DNA from: CAVQRC01 sp963715045
GTDB taxonomy: Bacteria > Planctomycetota > Planctomycetia > Pirellulales > Lacipirellulaceae
Reading direction: 5' to 3'
Assembly: GCA_963715045.1 (NCBI GenBank)
Contig: CAVQRC010000002.1
Coordinates: 124,001-188,000 of the forward strand
Length of the DNA: 64,000 nt
The notes below the pieces were generated by a model, which did no database searches, was not told the origin of the DNA, and saw only the letters and a program-made list of their open reading frames with translations. The first letter of the stretch is position 1; every line of letters starts with the position of its first letter. The position numbers and the translations under genes are program-made. Below are positions 46,552-54,618 of the stretch, one piece after another.

Positions 46552-48864
46552 GTGAGCAGGCACGCGATTCTCGCCGCCCTACTGACCGCCGCGATGGCTC
46601 TCTGTGGCGGTTGCGGCGAGTCGGATCAACGCCGCGTCGTGACGCTCTGGCATCAGATGCGACCGCAGGATCGGGACGTGCTGCGGGATCGGATCGCCGA
46701 CTTCGAAGCCACCCATCCCGATCTCCGCGTCCGCGCGCTCTACAAGGAAACCGAAGAGCTCCGCGTCGGAGTCGCATCGGCCGTACTCGCGGGAACCGGC
46801 CCGGAACTCGTCTACGGCCCGTCCGATGTGGTGGGCATCTACGTCGCGATGGCCGGAATTCGCGACATGTCCCCCTGGTTCACGCCCGACGAGCTCGCCG
46901 CATTCGACCCACGAGCCATCATTCGCGAGACGCTTCCTGCGAATGCGGCCCACACCGGGGATAACACGGCGAAACCGGAGCCTCCGCAGCGCGGCAACGA
47001 AGCCTCACCGCCATTGGTGTTTCTCGGAGACCGGTTCGGAAACCACCTGGCCCTGGTTTACAACCGCAACTTCATCGACGCGCCGCCGCAGGACACCGAC
47101 GAGCTCGTCGCCGCCGCGCTGGCGAACACGGTCGACGAGGACGGCGACGGCCAGCCTGATCGGTACGGCATCGTCTGGAATTACACCGAGCCGTTTTTCG
47201 TGATTCCCTTCCTGACCGGATTCGGCAGTTGGGTGTTCGACGAGTCGGGGAAGCCCCGCCCGGATCTCGACACGGCCGAATCGGTGGCCGCGTATCAGTT
47301 CGTAAGCGACCTTCGTCAAGTCCACCAGGTGCTGCCCGCATCCAGCGATTACGAAGCGGCGGCCGCCCTGTTCCTGGCTAACAAGGCGGCGATGATCATC
47401 GACGGCGACTGGAGCTGGCAGAACTACGTCTCGGCAGAGGGCATCGACGCGGCGGTCGCTCCACTTCCGCTCGTCGCCAGTACCGGGCAACCGATGGCGC
47501 CCATGATTGCCGCCAAGGGATTCTGCCTGACCGTCGCCGCCCAGGGACAGGCCGCCGAAGACGCGATGCAACTGGTGCGGTTCCTGACGTCTGCGGCCAC
47601 GCAACGGGAATACCTCGCCCGTCAACGCGTTCTGCCTTCACGGCTCGGCCTGTGGGACGCTCCGGAAGTCGCCGACGACCCGACGCTGCAGGCATCGGTC
47701 GCCCAACTCAAGCGCGGTCGTTTGATGCCTCACAACGAACAGATGCGGGCCGTCTGGGACGCGATGCGGCCCGCTTATCAGCAGCTCATGGGAGGGCAGC
47801 TCACACCCGCCCAGGCTGCCCGCAACATGCAGCAGGATGCGGTCACGCGGATCAAGCTGATGACCCGCCAGATCGCACCCGACCGTTCACTGATCGTGAT
47901 CCAGGTGCTCGGACTGCTGCTGATCAGCGGCCTGTTCCTCTGGCAATGGAAGAACCTGCGGCGGTTCGTCCACCAGTGGCGGCGAAACTGGCTGGCTTAC
48001 TGCCTCGTGCTGCCGGCGGTGCTGATCATCTTTCTCACGGTGCTCTTCCCGTTCGTGTACAACGTGCTGATCTCGTTCTCCGACATGTCGCTGCGGAGCT
48101 TCCGCGACTGGCAACTTGTCGGCATCGCCAATTACCGCGACATTCTCTCCGGAGACGGAGCGGACGATTTCTGGTGGCTGTTCGTGCAGACGATCGCCTG
48201 GACAGTAGTGAACGTCACGCTGCACGTCGTGATCGGAGTGTTTCTTGCGGTCCTGCTCAACGGCGCGACGGTCGGAAAGAGTTTCTATCGCGTGGTGCTG
48301 GTTATTCCCTGGGCCGTGCCGGCGTACATCACGGCAATCAGCTGGCGGGGAATGTTCGACAGCCAGTTCGGTTCGGTCAATCACCTGATCGCGGCCTACA
48401 ACGGGCTCGTTCCCGACTGGCTGCAGGTCGCCGCCGTGAACTGGCTCGGCACGCACGGCGGAGCGTTTGCCGCCTGTTCGATTGCCAACGTGTGGCTCGG
48501 GTTCCCGTTCATGATGATCATCGCGCTGGGCGGTCTACAGGGCATCCCGGCCGAGCTCTACGAAGCCGCCCGCATCGATCGAGCAAGTCGCTGGATGCAG
48601 TTCCGTCACATCACGCTGCCGTTGCTCAAACCGGTCCTGCTCCCGTCGATCACACTCGGCGTGATCTGGACGTTTAACAACCTCAATATCGTGTGGCTCG
48701 TTTCCAACGGTGGCGAGCCGGGCGACTCCATGCACATTCTCGTCTCCCGCGTCTACAAAGATGTCTTCAACCTGTTTCTCTATGGCCGCGGCGCCGCGTT
48801 CTCGATGGTCATCTTCGTGATTCTGCTCGGGTTCGCCGTGTTGTTTCTGAGAAGGAGCGAGTAG
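46552..48864 (+). CDS. Fusion of maltose-type solute-binding lipoprotein and MalF-type permease
   Basis: 770 residues from GTG 46552, preceded by GAAGGGGAAG. Residues 1-21 are a lipoprotein signal (ALLTAAMALCGGC). Residues ~27-440 are an extracellular solute-binding protein of the MalE/family 1 type (VVTLWHQMRPQDRDVLRDRIADFEATHPDL, FLANKAAMIIDGDWSWQNY, MIAAKGFCLTVAAQGQAAEDAMQLVRFLT). A membrane helix at ~447-465 precedes a full MalF-like permease (YCLVLPAVLIIFLTVLFPFVYNVLISF..., EAA loop YEAARIDRASRWMQFRHITLPLL at ~669). The reading frame is uninterrupted, so this is a real fusion that tethers the binding protein to its channel. MalG and MalK genes follow. Confidence 0.93.
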   Translation: MSRHAILAALLTAAMALCGGCGESDQRRVVTLWHQMRPQDRDVLRDRIADFEATHPDLRVRALYKETEELRVGVASAVLAGTGPELVYGPSDVVGIYVAMAGIRDMSPWFTPDELAAFDPRAIIRETLPANAAHTGDNTAKPEPPQRGNEASPPLVFLGDRFGNHLALVYNRNFIDAPPQDTDELVAAALANTVDEDGDGQPDRYGIVWNYTEPFFVIPFLTGFGSWVFDESGKPRPDLDTAESVAAYQFVSDLRQVHQVLPASSDYEAAAALFLANKAAMIIDGDWSWQNYVSAEGIDAAVAPLPLVASTGQPMAPMIAAKGFCLTVAAQGQAAEDAMQLVRFLTSAATQREYLARQRVLPSRLGLWDAPEVADDPTLQASVAQLKRGRLMPHNEQMRAVWDAMRPAYQQLMGGQLTPAQAARNMQQDAVTRIKLMTRQIAPDRSLIVIQVLGLLLISGLFLWQWKNLRRFVHQWRRNWLAYCLVLPAVLIIFLTVLFPFVYNVLISFSDMSLRSFRDWQLVGIANYRDILSGDGADDFWWLFVQTIAWTVVNVTLHVVIGVFLAVLLNGATVGKSFYRVVLVIPWAVPAYITAISWRGMFDSQFGSVNHLIAAYNGLVPDWLQVAAVNWLGTHGGAFAACSIANVWLGFPFMMIIALGGLQGIPAELYEAARIDRASRWMQFRHITLPLLKPVLLPSITLGVIWTFNNLNIVWLVSNGGEPGDSMHILVSRVYKDVFNLFLYGRGAAFSMVIFVILLGFAVLFLRRSE

Positions 48865-48867
48865 GGA

Positions 48868-48955
48868 CCGAAATCCGAACGACGAAACAGAATCCATGTT
48901 GAGTATGGTCATTCGGAATTAGGTAGTCATTAGTTCTTAGTCATTAGTCATTCCT
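48868..48955. repeat. Heptad-array hairpin repeat (R3), copy 2
   Basis: It fills the spacer between the fusion gene and the MalG gene: GAACGACGAAAC on the left, then GGTCATTCGGAATTAGGTAG and TCATTAGTTCTTAGTCATTA on the right. It interrupts an otherwise tight operon. Confidence 0.65.
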
Positions 48956-48959
48956 CCGT

Positions 48960-49766
48960 ATGCTCCGCCACGCCATCCTGCTGCTGTTCGTCGCCATCGC
49001 CTTGTGGCCGATCCACGACGTGGTCTCGACTTCACTCCGTCCCGGCAACCAGTTGCGGGTGGTGGAATTCGCATGGATTCCCCGCGACTGGTCGCTCGAG
49101 TCCTATCGGCGGCTGCTGACCGAGGAGCCGTTTCTCAGGTGGCTCGGCAATTCGACGCTCGTCGCCTTCGCCGTCACGGTGACCGGTGTGGCGCTGGCCT
49201 CGATCGGCGGCTATGCGCTCAGCCGGTTCCGCTTCGTCGGTCGCGGGTCGCTGATGCTGGCCGTGCTCACCACCCAGATGTTTCCGGCCACGATGCTGCT
49301 GTTGCCGCTGTATGTGATGATTGCCAAACTCGGCTTGGTGAATACCTACTTTGGCCTGACCGTGTTCTATGTCTCGACCGCCCTGCCGTTCTGCATGTGG
49401 CAGATGAAAGGCTTTTACGACACCATCCCACCCGCCCTCGAAGAGGCCGCCCGCATCGACGGCTGCACGCTGTGGCAGGCCTTCATTCGGGTGATCCTGC
49501 CGCTCGCCGTCCCGGGACTGGTGATTACCGCCCTGTTCAGTTTCATGACGGCCTGGAGCGAATATATCGTCGCCGCCCAGATCATGCAGGACGAGACGAT
49601 GTTTACGCTGCCGCTGGGGCTCAAGAGCTTTCAGGCGAGTATGTCGACCCAGTGGGGGCTCTACGCCGCCGGAGCGATCCTCGTCAGTATCCCGGTCGTC
49701 ATCGTGTTCCTCATGCTCAGCAGATACCTTGTATCTGGCTTGACGCTCGGTTCAGTCAAGGAATAA
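48960..49766 (+). CDS. MalG-type sugar ABC transporter permease
   Basis: 268 residues, six predicted helices (first AILLLFVAIALWPIHDVVSTSL). Binding-protein-dependent permease motifs: GGYALSRFRFVGRGSLMLAVL, TTQMFPATMLLLPLY, YDTIPPALEEAARIDGCTLWQAFIRVILPLAVPG (EAA loop), SFMTAWSEYIVAAQIM, and the C-terminal YLVSGLTLGSVKE. It pairs with the MalF part of the fusion upstream to form the maltodextrin channel. It is separated from the fusion gene by an R3 repeat and from the ATPase gene by an R4 repeat. Confidence 0.95.
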   Translation: MLRHAILLLFVAIALWPIHDVVSTSLRPGNQLRVVEFAWIPRDWSLESYRRLLTEEPFLRWLGNSTLVAFAVTVTGVALASIGGYALSRFRFVGRGSLMLAVLTTQMFPATMLLLPLYVMIAKLGLVNTYFGLTVFYVSTALPFCMWQMKGFYDTIPPALEEAARIDGCTLWQAFIRVILPLAVPGLVITALFSFMTAWSEYIVAAQIMQDETMFTLPLGLKSFQASMSTQWGLYAAGAILVSIPVVIVFLMLSRYLVSGLTLGSVKE

Positions 49767-49767
49767 G

Positions 49768-49849
49768 GGCCGATCCCAGAATAGGATTCAGCTACCGAAT
49801 TCCCCGGCCGCGGGACACGTTCACTGCGGTTTGGGAGAAGGTTCCTAAG
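49768..49849 (+). repeat. R4 palindromic repeat, copy 2
   Basis: GGCCGATCCCAGAATAGG ... CCCCGGCCGCGGGA ... GTTTGGGAGAAGGTTCCTAAG, between the MalG and MalK genes. Homologous to 50927-51008 and to the reverse complement of 28244-28320. Confidence 0.8.
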
Positions 49850-49869
49850 TCGCGTTTCGCGAAATCGCC

Positions 49870-50926
49870 ATGGCCAGCATTCGATTCCAGAACATCCGCA
49901 AGTCGTACGACGGTCGCAATGACGTCGTCCACGATCTGAATCTCACGATCCACGACGGTGAGTTGACCGTCCTCGTGGGACCCTCGGGCTGCGGCAAGTC
50001 GACTACCCTGCGGATGCTGGCCGGACTCGAAGAGGTCACCTCGGGCGAGATCTATATCGGCGACCGGCTTGTCAACGCACGTACCGCCGGGCGACCGCGA
50101 CATTGCCATGGTGTTCCAGAACTACGCCCTCTATCCGCATATGACCGTCCGCCAGAATCTCGCGTTCGGCCTCAAAATGCGGCGGATGCCCAGGACCGAG
50201 ATCGCCAGCCGTGTCGGCCAGGCATCCGCGGCGCTCGAGTTGAGTGCCCTGCTCGATCGCCGCCCCCGACAGCTTTCCGGCGGCCAGCGACAACGCGTCG
50301 CACTTGGCCGAGCGATCGTCCGGGATCCGCAGGTATTTCTCTTCGACGAACCGCTGTCGAATCTCGACGCCAAGCTCCGCGTTCAAATGCGGACCGAGAT
50401 CGCGGCCCTCCATCATCGACTGGGAACCACGATGGTGTATGTCACGCATGACCAGGTCGAAGCCATGACACTCGGCGAGCGAATCGTGGTCATGAAAGAC
50501 GGCATCGTCCAGCAGGTCGACGCACCGCTCGAACTTTATAACCGCCCTGCCAATCTGTTCGTGGCCGGCTTCATCGGCAGCCCGGCCATGAACTTGATTC
50601 CCGGCCGCGTGCATGCTGGCCGCTTCCTACACGACGCGGGCGAATTACCGGTCGGCGAGCAGGTTCCGAATGTCGCCGCCGTGCTCGGAGTCCGCCCCGA
50701 AGATCTCAGCATCGCCGGCGAAGGAGTGCCGCTGGCCCGCGTGAAATTGGAAGTCGTGGAGCACCTGGGCCACGAGTCGATGGTCTATTTCACGCTCGCC
50801 GGCGCGCGACAGGTGGCCCGGCTCGAAGCGTCGACCGCCTTCCGGATCGGCGATGATCTTGACCTCGCAATCAAGCCCGACCAGTGGCACCTCTTCGCCA
50901 ACGACGAAACCGGCCGCAGACTCTGA
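49870..50926 (+). CDS. MalK/UgpC-type sugar ABC transporter ATPase, one frameshift
   Basis: About 351 residues after correction. ATG 49870 starts MASIRFQNIRKSYDGRNDV; Walker A GPSGCGKSTT at ~37-46. At about 50079 one extra base breaks the frame: VNA(V)PPGDRDIAMVFQNYALYP continues in the next frame (Q-loop). Signature LSGGQRQRVALGRA (~135), Walker B VFLFDEPLSNLDAKLRVQ (~158), switch His in VYVTHDQVEAM. The C-terminal half is a TOBE-type regulatory domain (GVRPEDLSIAGEG..MVYFTLAGARQVARL). Length is 3n+1, consistent with one insertion. It powers the adjacent MalF-fusion/MalG importer. Confidence 0.92.
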
Positions 50927-51008
50927 GAGCCGATCCCAAAACTGATTTCAGCAACCGAAATCCCCGGCCGTGGGGCGCATTCACTCAGGTTCTGGGATAG
51001 GTTCTAAG
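50927..51008 (+). repeat. R4 palindromic repeat, copy 3
   Basis: It starts directly after the MalK stop: GAGCCGATCCCAAAACTG ... CCCCGGCCGTGGGGCG ... TTCTGGGATAGGTTC. The ends pair as GATCCCAAAAC-like with GTTCTGGGAT-like, giving an imperfect hairpin that could act as a terminator. Confidence 0.8.
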
Positions 51009-51115
51009 GACTAGTGACTAACTAATTCGCAATGACCAATGCCTAATCCACGACCTTGCTGCTTCGTCATTGGGAATTGGGAATTCCCTAGTCATTAGTC
51101 CTTAGTCATTTGCCA
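51009..51115. repeat. Heptad-array hairpin repeat (R3), copy 3
   Basis: ACTAGTGACTAACTAATTCG and CAATGACCAATGCCTAATCC on the left, a CTTGCTGCTTCG centre, then TCATTGGGAATTGGGAATTC and CTAGTCATTAGTCCTTAGTC on the right. Directly adjacent to an R4 copy. Confidence 0.7.
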
Positions 51116-52085
51116 TTATCGTCCTCGCCGGGCGGTCCGGTCATTGCCGTTGCGATGGAACAATTGAGGGTCGTCGATCACCCATTGCGTACTCCAGGTG
51201 CGACCATCATCCCGGTTGGCGACATTGAAGAAGTAGGTGTGAAACGTCCGGCAACGGAATCCGTAAGGGTATTGGGAAGACACATGGTCGGCGGTGGTAA
51301 GCTCGTCGACCCCTTCGCTGGCGTAATAGTGGACGCGTCCGTCGGGCGTAAATGACATTCCCAGCGTCCACCAGCCGGGGCTGCTCGATCTTCGGCCCCT
51401 GGAAGTCCTGGCCGCGACTCCCATCTCGGACCACGATGACGCCGGATGTCCGGTCGGTCTGCGATCCGTTGCCACGGCGAAGCTGTAAGAACATGCCCGG
51501 CCAGTACGAATCGAGCTGCCCGCCACCTTTGACGCCTTTGACATCGGCCCGAAACCCGAACGAGCTGCCGACACGTTGCTCCCAGGCCTCGAACGGCGGA
51601 ACGTACACGCGGACCACGCAGTTCGGGCTCCAGGAAACGGGAATGGCACGGCCCAGCGTGCGACTGGCATTGATCAGCAGATCGTCCTGCTGGTTGCGGC
51701 CGCTCGGACGGCCCGGCACGCCCGAGGCCTTCGTGGCCAGCAGCAACGCGCCGCTGCTGCCCGGGATCCCACCCTCAGGCGTGGCCACCCGGCGGATCAG
51801 GTCGGGCTGTCCGCGTTTCGCACTCTCGGCCCAGATCCCATTCCTCGAGATCCCACCCGGCAGTCGCACGTTATGGTCCTGTTCGTAGCTGCTCTTGGGC
51901 GAGTTGAGGCGATACTCCCACTCCACGTCCTCAAAGTCATCCGATCCGCCCGGAATCAGCGTTCCCGTCCCGGGTACGAGTTGTCCCCAGGCAGCCCCGG
52001 ATCCCGCTCCCAGACAGAGCACCAGGCCAAAATACACGACTGAGCCCAGACACAGACGCGACAACCGAGCGAAAAGGCCATCCAT
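51116..52085 (-). CDS. Hypothetical planctomycete exported protein, one frameshift
   Basis: About 322 residues from ATG 52085 after correction. Signal peptide LCLGSVVYFGLVLCLGAGSGAAWG. The main body (SDDFEDVEWEYRLNSPKSSYEQDHNVRLPGGISRNGIWAESAKRG.., VVRVYVPPFEAWEQRVGSSFGFRADVKG) looks like a secreted concanavalin/jelly-roll protein. An extra base in the CCCC run at 51377-51380 shifts the frame; the correct continuation is IEQPGWWTLGMSFTPDGRVHYYASEGVDELT to the stop at 51116. Length 3n+1. Function unknown. It stands alone, bounded by repeats on the left. Confidence 0.75.
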
Positions 52086-52373
52086 GGCGTAGCAATCTCC
52101 CAAAAGACGATGCCAGGCGGCGAAGGCCCCCGGCGGCCGCTTCATAAATTACCCAAACCACCAAAGCGGTTGGTTCCACCCAGAACTCCAGGAGGCTGGT
52201 GGTGGACGCATAAGCGTCAACCTCGGCGATATCGACATTCTCAGCCCCGTTCATCAGCGCTCCCACCAACCGCCCGAATTCTCGACCCGGACCACCCACT
52301 GAATCCTCCACGCCCCTCCCACGCACGTTGCCCTCTCCACCTGAAATAGCCACCTTGCCACCGCAGGGGATTA

Positions 52374-52403
52374 GGCTGGAGACTGGAGGCTGGAGGCTGG
52401 AGG
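52374..52403. repeat. CTGGAGG tandem array
   Basis: About four 7-bp units reading GGCTGGAGACTGGAGGCTGG on the plus strand. It is the reverse complement of the array at 52571-52637. Confidence 0.8.
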
Positions 52404-52570
52404 GGGCGTAGAAAACGAACGGGAAAAGCCTGATGGATGTTTGACGGACAATGGGGAAAGCCACAGAGATCTCAGAGGACACCGAGATGCCCCCAGGGAG
52501 CATTCCCCGAATTCCGAATCCGGTTCACCAGTTCGTACAGGTTCAGAATCGCTCCAGCCTCCCACCTGCA

Positions 52571-52637
52571 GCCTCCAGCCTCCAGCCTCCAGCCTCCAGC
52601 CTCCAGCCTCCAGCCTGCAACCTCCAGCCTCCAGCCT
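52571..52637. repeat. CCTCCAG tandem array
   Basis: About nine 7-bp CCTCCAG units, two interrupted by CCTGCAA/CCTGC variants, ending 44 bp upstream of the DUF1080 start. Inverted relative to the 52374 array, so the pair can form a hairpin. Confidence 0.85.
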
Positions 52638-52680
52638 GCTACCCATACATGGTTTTCACTTGCGCAACAGGGAGTTCTCG

Positions 52681-53325
52681 ATGCGTTTAACTTGCGTGGT
52701 TTCGTTGATTTTGGTGTGCGTGACTTCTGCCTTGGGCCAGCGTCCGCAATCCTTGACCGCCCAGTGGCAACCCCTGTTCAACGGCACGGACCTGAGCGGC
52801 TGGCAGGTAATCGGCAATGAAAAGTGGGTCGTCGAAGACGGGGCGATCTACGGCGAAGGCGTGACCGACGAATATGGCTACCTGGCGAGCGAGAAAGAGT
52901 ACACCAGCTTCAATCTTTCGCTGCGGTTCAAATGCGAAGCCAGTGGCAACAGCGGCGTCTATCTGCACACCGCCTTCGAACCGGGCACGGCGAAGGTTAC
53001 GCAGGGTCGGCAGATCGAGATCGATCGAGCCGTGGGACACCATACCGGCGGGATTTATGGAGACGGCAAGGGTTGGATCGTGTGGCCTGCGCCGGAACTC
53101 GAGGCCGTCATTCGCCCGAACGATTGGAACGACATGCTGATCCGCGTCGAAGGCAATCGCTACGTCACGTACCTCAACGGCGTCCAGATGATCGATTTCA
53201 CATATCCCTCGCCGGGCGCGACGCGGGGTGTGATCGCGTTGCAGTTGCACTCCGGCGGCCAGGGCCGAATGCGTTTCAAAGACATCTGGATTCGCGACCT
53301 GTCGAATCCTGAAGAATCGCCGTAG
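52681..53325 (+). CDS. Exported DUF1080 (3-keto-disaccharide hydrolase-like) protein
   Basis: 214 residues from ATG 52681. Signal peptide RLTCVVSLILVCVTSALGQ. DUF1080 domain: WQPLFNGTDLSGWQVIGNEKWVVEDGAIYGEG, LASEKEYTSFNLSLRFKCEASGNSGVYLHTAFE, GWIVWPAPELEAVIRPNDWNDMLIRVEGNRYVTYLNGVQMIDF, and GVIALQLHSGGQGRMRFKDIWIRDL. It is the single-domain form, about 200 residues, as usual. Related proteins act on 3-keto-glycosides; the substrate here is unknown. Unlike the protein encoded at 29896-30879, this one has a clear export signal. Confidence 0.93.
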   Translation: MRLTCVVSLILVCVTSALGQRPQSLTAQWQPLFNGTDLSGWQVIGNEKWVVEDGAIYGEGVTDEYGYLASEKEYTSFNLSLRFKCEASGNSGVYLHTAFEPGTAKVTQGRQIEIDRAVGHHTGGIYGDGKGWIVWPAPELEAVIRPNDWNDMLIRVEGNRYVTYLNGVQMIDFTYPSPGATRGVIALQLHSGGQGRMRFKDIWIRDLSNPEESP

Positions 53326-53368
53326 CGATCTCGTGCGATTCCATCCCCGCGCAGCACCGACGTGATCG

Positions 53369-53851
53369 TCACGGCCGCGATTTGGTCGCACAACCCTGCT
53401 GCTGTTCGCAGGCGTCGCACGCCGGGCCCTCCGCCAGCGTGTGGCGGAGACAGACCGCGATTCGATCACTGATCACGGCGGCGATCCGCTCGTCGACGCC
53501 GAGCGGGGCGGTTACCAGATAGCGCACCCCCTGGTGGTTGCGGGCGGCGTCGGCAGCCAGCCGGGGGATGTCTTCATCCCAATGTCGGCCGGGACCGAGG
53601 AAATACGGAAATACAACGACGGTGTCGGCGCCTTGGTCCACGCATCGTGCGAAGGCCACCTCGAGCGACGGTTCCGCGAGTTCCATATGGGCCGGCTCGA
53701 CAATTGGCAGACCTGTCGCGTCACGGAACACGCCTACGACTCTCTCGAGCATGGCGTTGCTTTCCGCACGCCGTGATCCATGGTCAATGAGGATCACGCC
53801 GAGCTGCTCGGGCAGGACATCGAGTTGCTGAATGATCGGGGGGAGGTGCAT
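53369..53851 (-). CDS. CbiX/SirB-type cobalto- or ferrochelatase
   Basis: 160 residues from ATG 53851; a longer frame to 54268 overlaps the DUF309 gene and is not needed. Single-domain CbiX: GVILIDHGSRRAESNAMLERVV (metal-binding His24), PIVEPAHMELAEPSLEVAF, and VVVFPYFLGPGRHWDEDIP (His90), with VTAPLGVDERIAAVI. The C-terminus CDACEQQQGC is a short Cys cluster, as in some CbiX proteins with an Fe-S-like tail. It inserts Co or Fe into sirohydrochlorin for cobalamin or sirohaem. No other cobalamin genes are adjacent. Confidence 0.88.
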   Translation of the reverse strand: MHLPPIIQQLDVLPEQLGVILIDHGSRRAESNAMLERVVGVFRDATGLPIVEPAHMELAEPSLEVAFARCVDQGADTVVVFPYFLGPGRHWDEDIPRLAADAARNHQGVRYLVTAPLGVDERIAAVISDRIAVCLRHTLAEGPACDACEQQQGCATKSRP

Positions 53852-53852
53852 T

Positions 53853-53905
53853 GGAATGACTAATGACGAATGACGAATGACTAACGAATCACGAATGACG
53901 AATGT
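53853..53905. repeat. Heptad-array repeat (R3), left half only
   Basis: AATGACTAATGACGAATGAC and GAATGACTAACGAATCACGA, between the cbiX-like and DUF309 genes; only the GACTAAT/GACGAAT half is present. Confidence 0.7.
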
Positions 53906-53919
53906 CTCTGTTGGTGGCG

Positions 53920-54507
53920 CTATTGCGATGCTGCAGAGGGCGTGTTTGTGCCAGGATCGAAGCGTGGTTGGTGAGCTACGGGGAGAGTTTCGAGCATGCG
54001 CGATGCATCGGGCGATTCGGGGCAAGGCGACTCCTGGCCGGCGACTCGAGCGGCGAACTGCTGCAGCGACTCCAGTTGCAGTCCGGCATACGTGGTCACC
54101 TCGCAGCCGAGCCGCTCCCGGGTCAGCCGGAGCAGTTCGCCGGCTCGCACCGCGTGACGCTTCACTCCCCGCGGATTGCCTTCGCGGAGCTTCACGCCCG
54201 CCGCAGCGAGCTTGATCAGCCCTTTGAGAAAGTCGGCGACCGTGCCGCTCCGACCGGCCGCGATCCACAACTGCTCCCAGGCCTCGTGGGCTTCCCAGTA
54301 GTACCCCTGGTTAAACAAATCGATTGCCCAGCAGTAATCGCCAGACGACAGCCACGCATCGGGATTCAATGGTGCGACGTCTTCGGCCAACTGCCCGAAC
54401 GAATGGCCAGCCGGATCGGAGATTGGGTGCGGACGCTGGCCCGGCACGTAGGAGTAAGGCGGCAGGGGGCGATTGGGGACGAGACGCATCGAAGGGACGG
54501 GGGTCAA
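53920..54507 (-). CDS. DUF309 domain-containing protein
   Basis: 195 residues from ATG 54507 (MTPVPSMRLV); ATG 54489 is an alternative. DUF309 signature: DYCWAIDLFNQGYYWEAHEAWEQLWIAAGRSGTVADFLKGLIKLAAAGVKLREGNPRGVKRHA. The N-terminal ~50 residues are Pro-rich and the C-terminal tail is disordered. The family is a small helical domain of unknown function, widespread in bacteria. It precedes the cbiX-like gene on the same strand, with an R3 repeat between. Confidence 0.88.
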   Translation of the reverse strand: MTPVPSMRLVPNRPLPPYSYVPGQRPHPISDPAGHSFGQLAEDVAPLNPDAWLSSGDYCWAIDLFNQGYYWEAHEAWEQLWIAAGRSGTVADFLKGLIKLAAAGVKLREGNPRGVKRHAVRAGELLRLTRERLGCEVTTYAGLQLESLQQFAARVAGQESPCPESPDASRMLETLPVAHQPRFDPGTNTPSAASQ

Positions 54508-54508
54508 A

Positions 54509-54618
54509 ATGACTAATGACTAATGACGAATGAATACCGAATTTCTAACGACGAAGCGCCACCCAGCTTGGACATTGGTCATTTGGTCATTCCCTAGTCA
54601 TTAGATCTTAGTCATTAG
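54509..54618. repeat. Heptad-array hairpin repeat (R3), full copy
   Basis: TGACTAATGACTAATGACGA, then ACGACGAAGCGCCACCCAGC at the centre, then GACATTGGTCATTTGGTC and CTAGTCATTAGATCTTAGTC on the right. It fills the spacer between the DUF309 gene and the 912-residue protein gene. Confidence 0.75.

Larger units (their letters stand above)
52086..52680. other. Divergent spacer with inverted 7-bp arrays
   Basis: 595 bp between two divergent genes. It contains a short CTGGAGG array (52374-52403), a lone GCCACAGAG-type arm (52460-52486) and a longer CCTCCAG array (52571-52637), the last 44 bp before the DUF1080 start. No gene is supported; frames across the arrays give SLQPPAS-type repeats only. 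Confidence 0.6.

Noticed and set aside
49870..50100. Truncated stand-alone nucleotide-binding protein
   Set aside because: The second frame continues with the Q-loop, signature and Walker B of the same ATPase; one inserted base explains the break.
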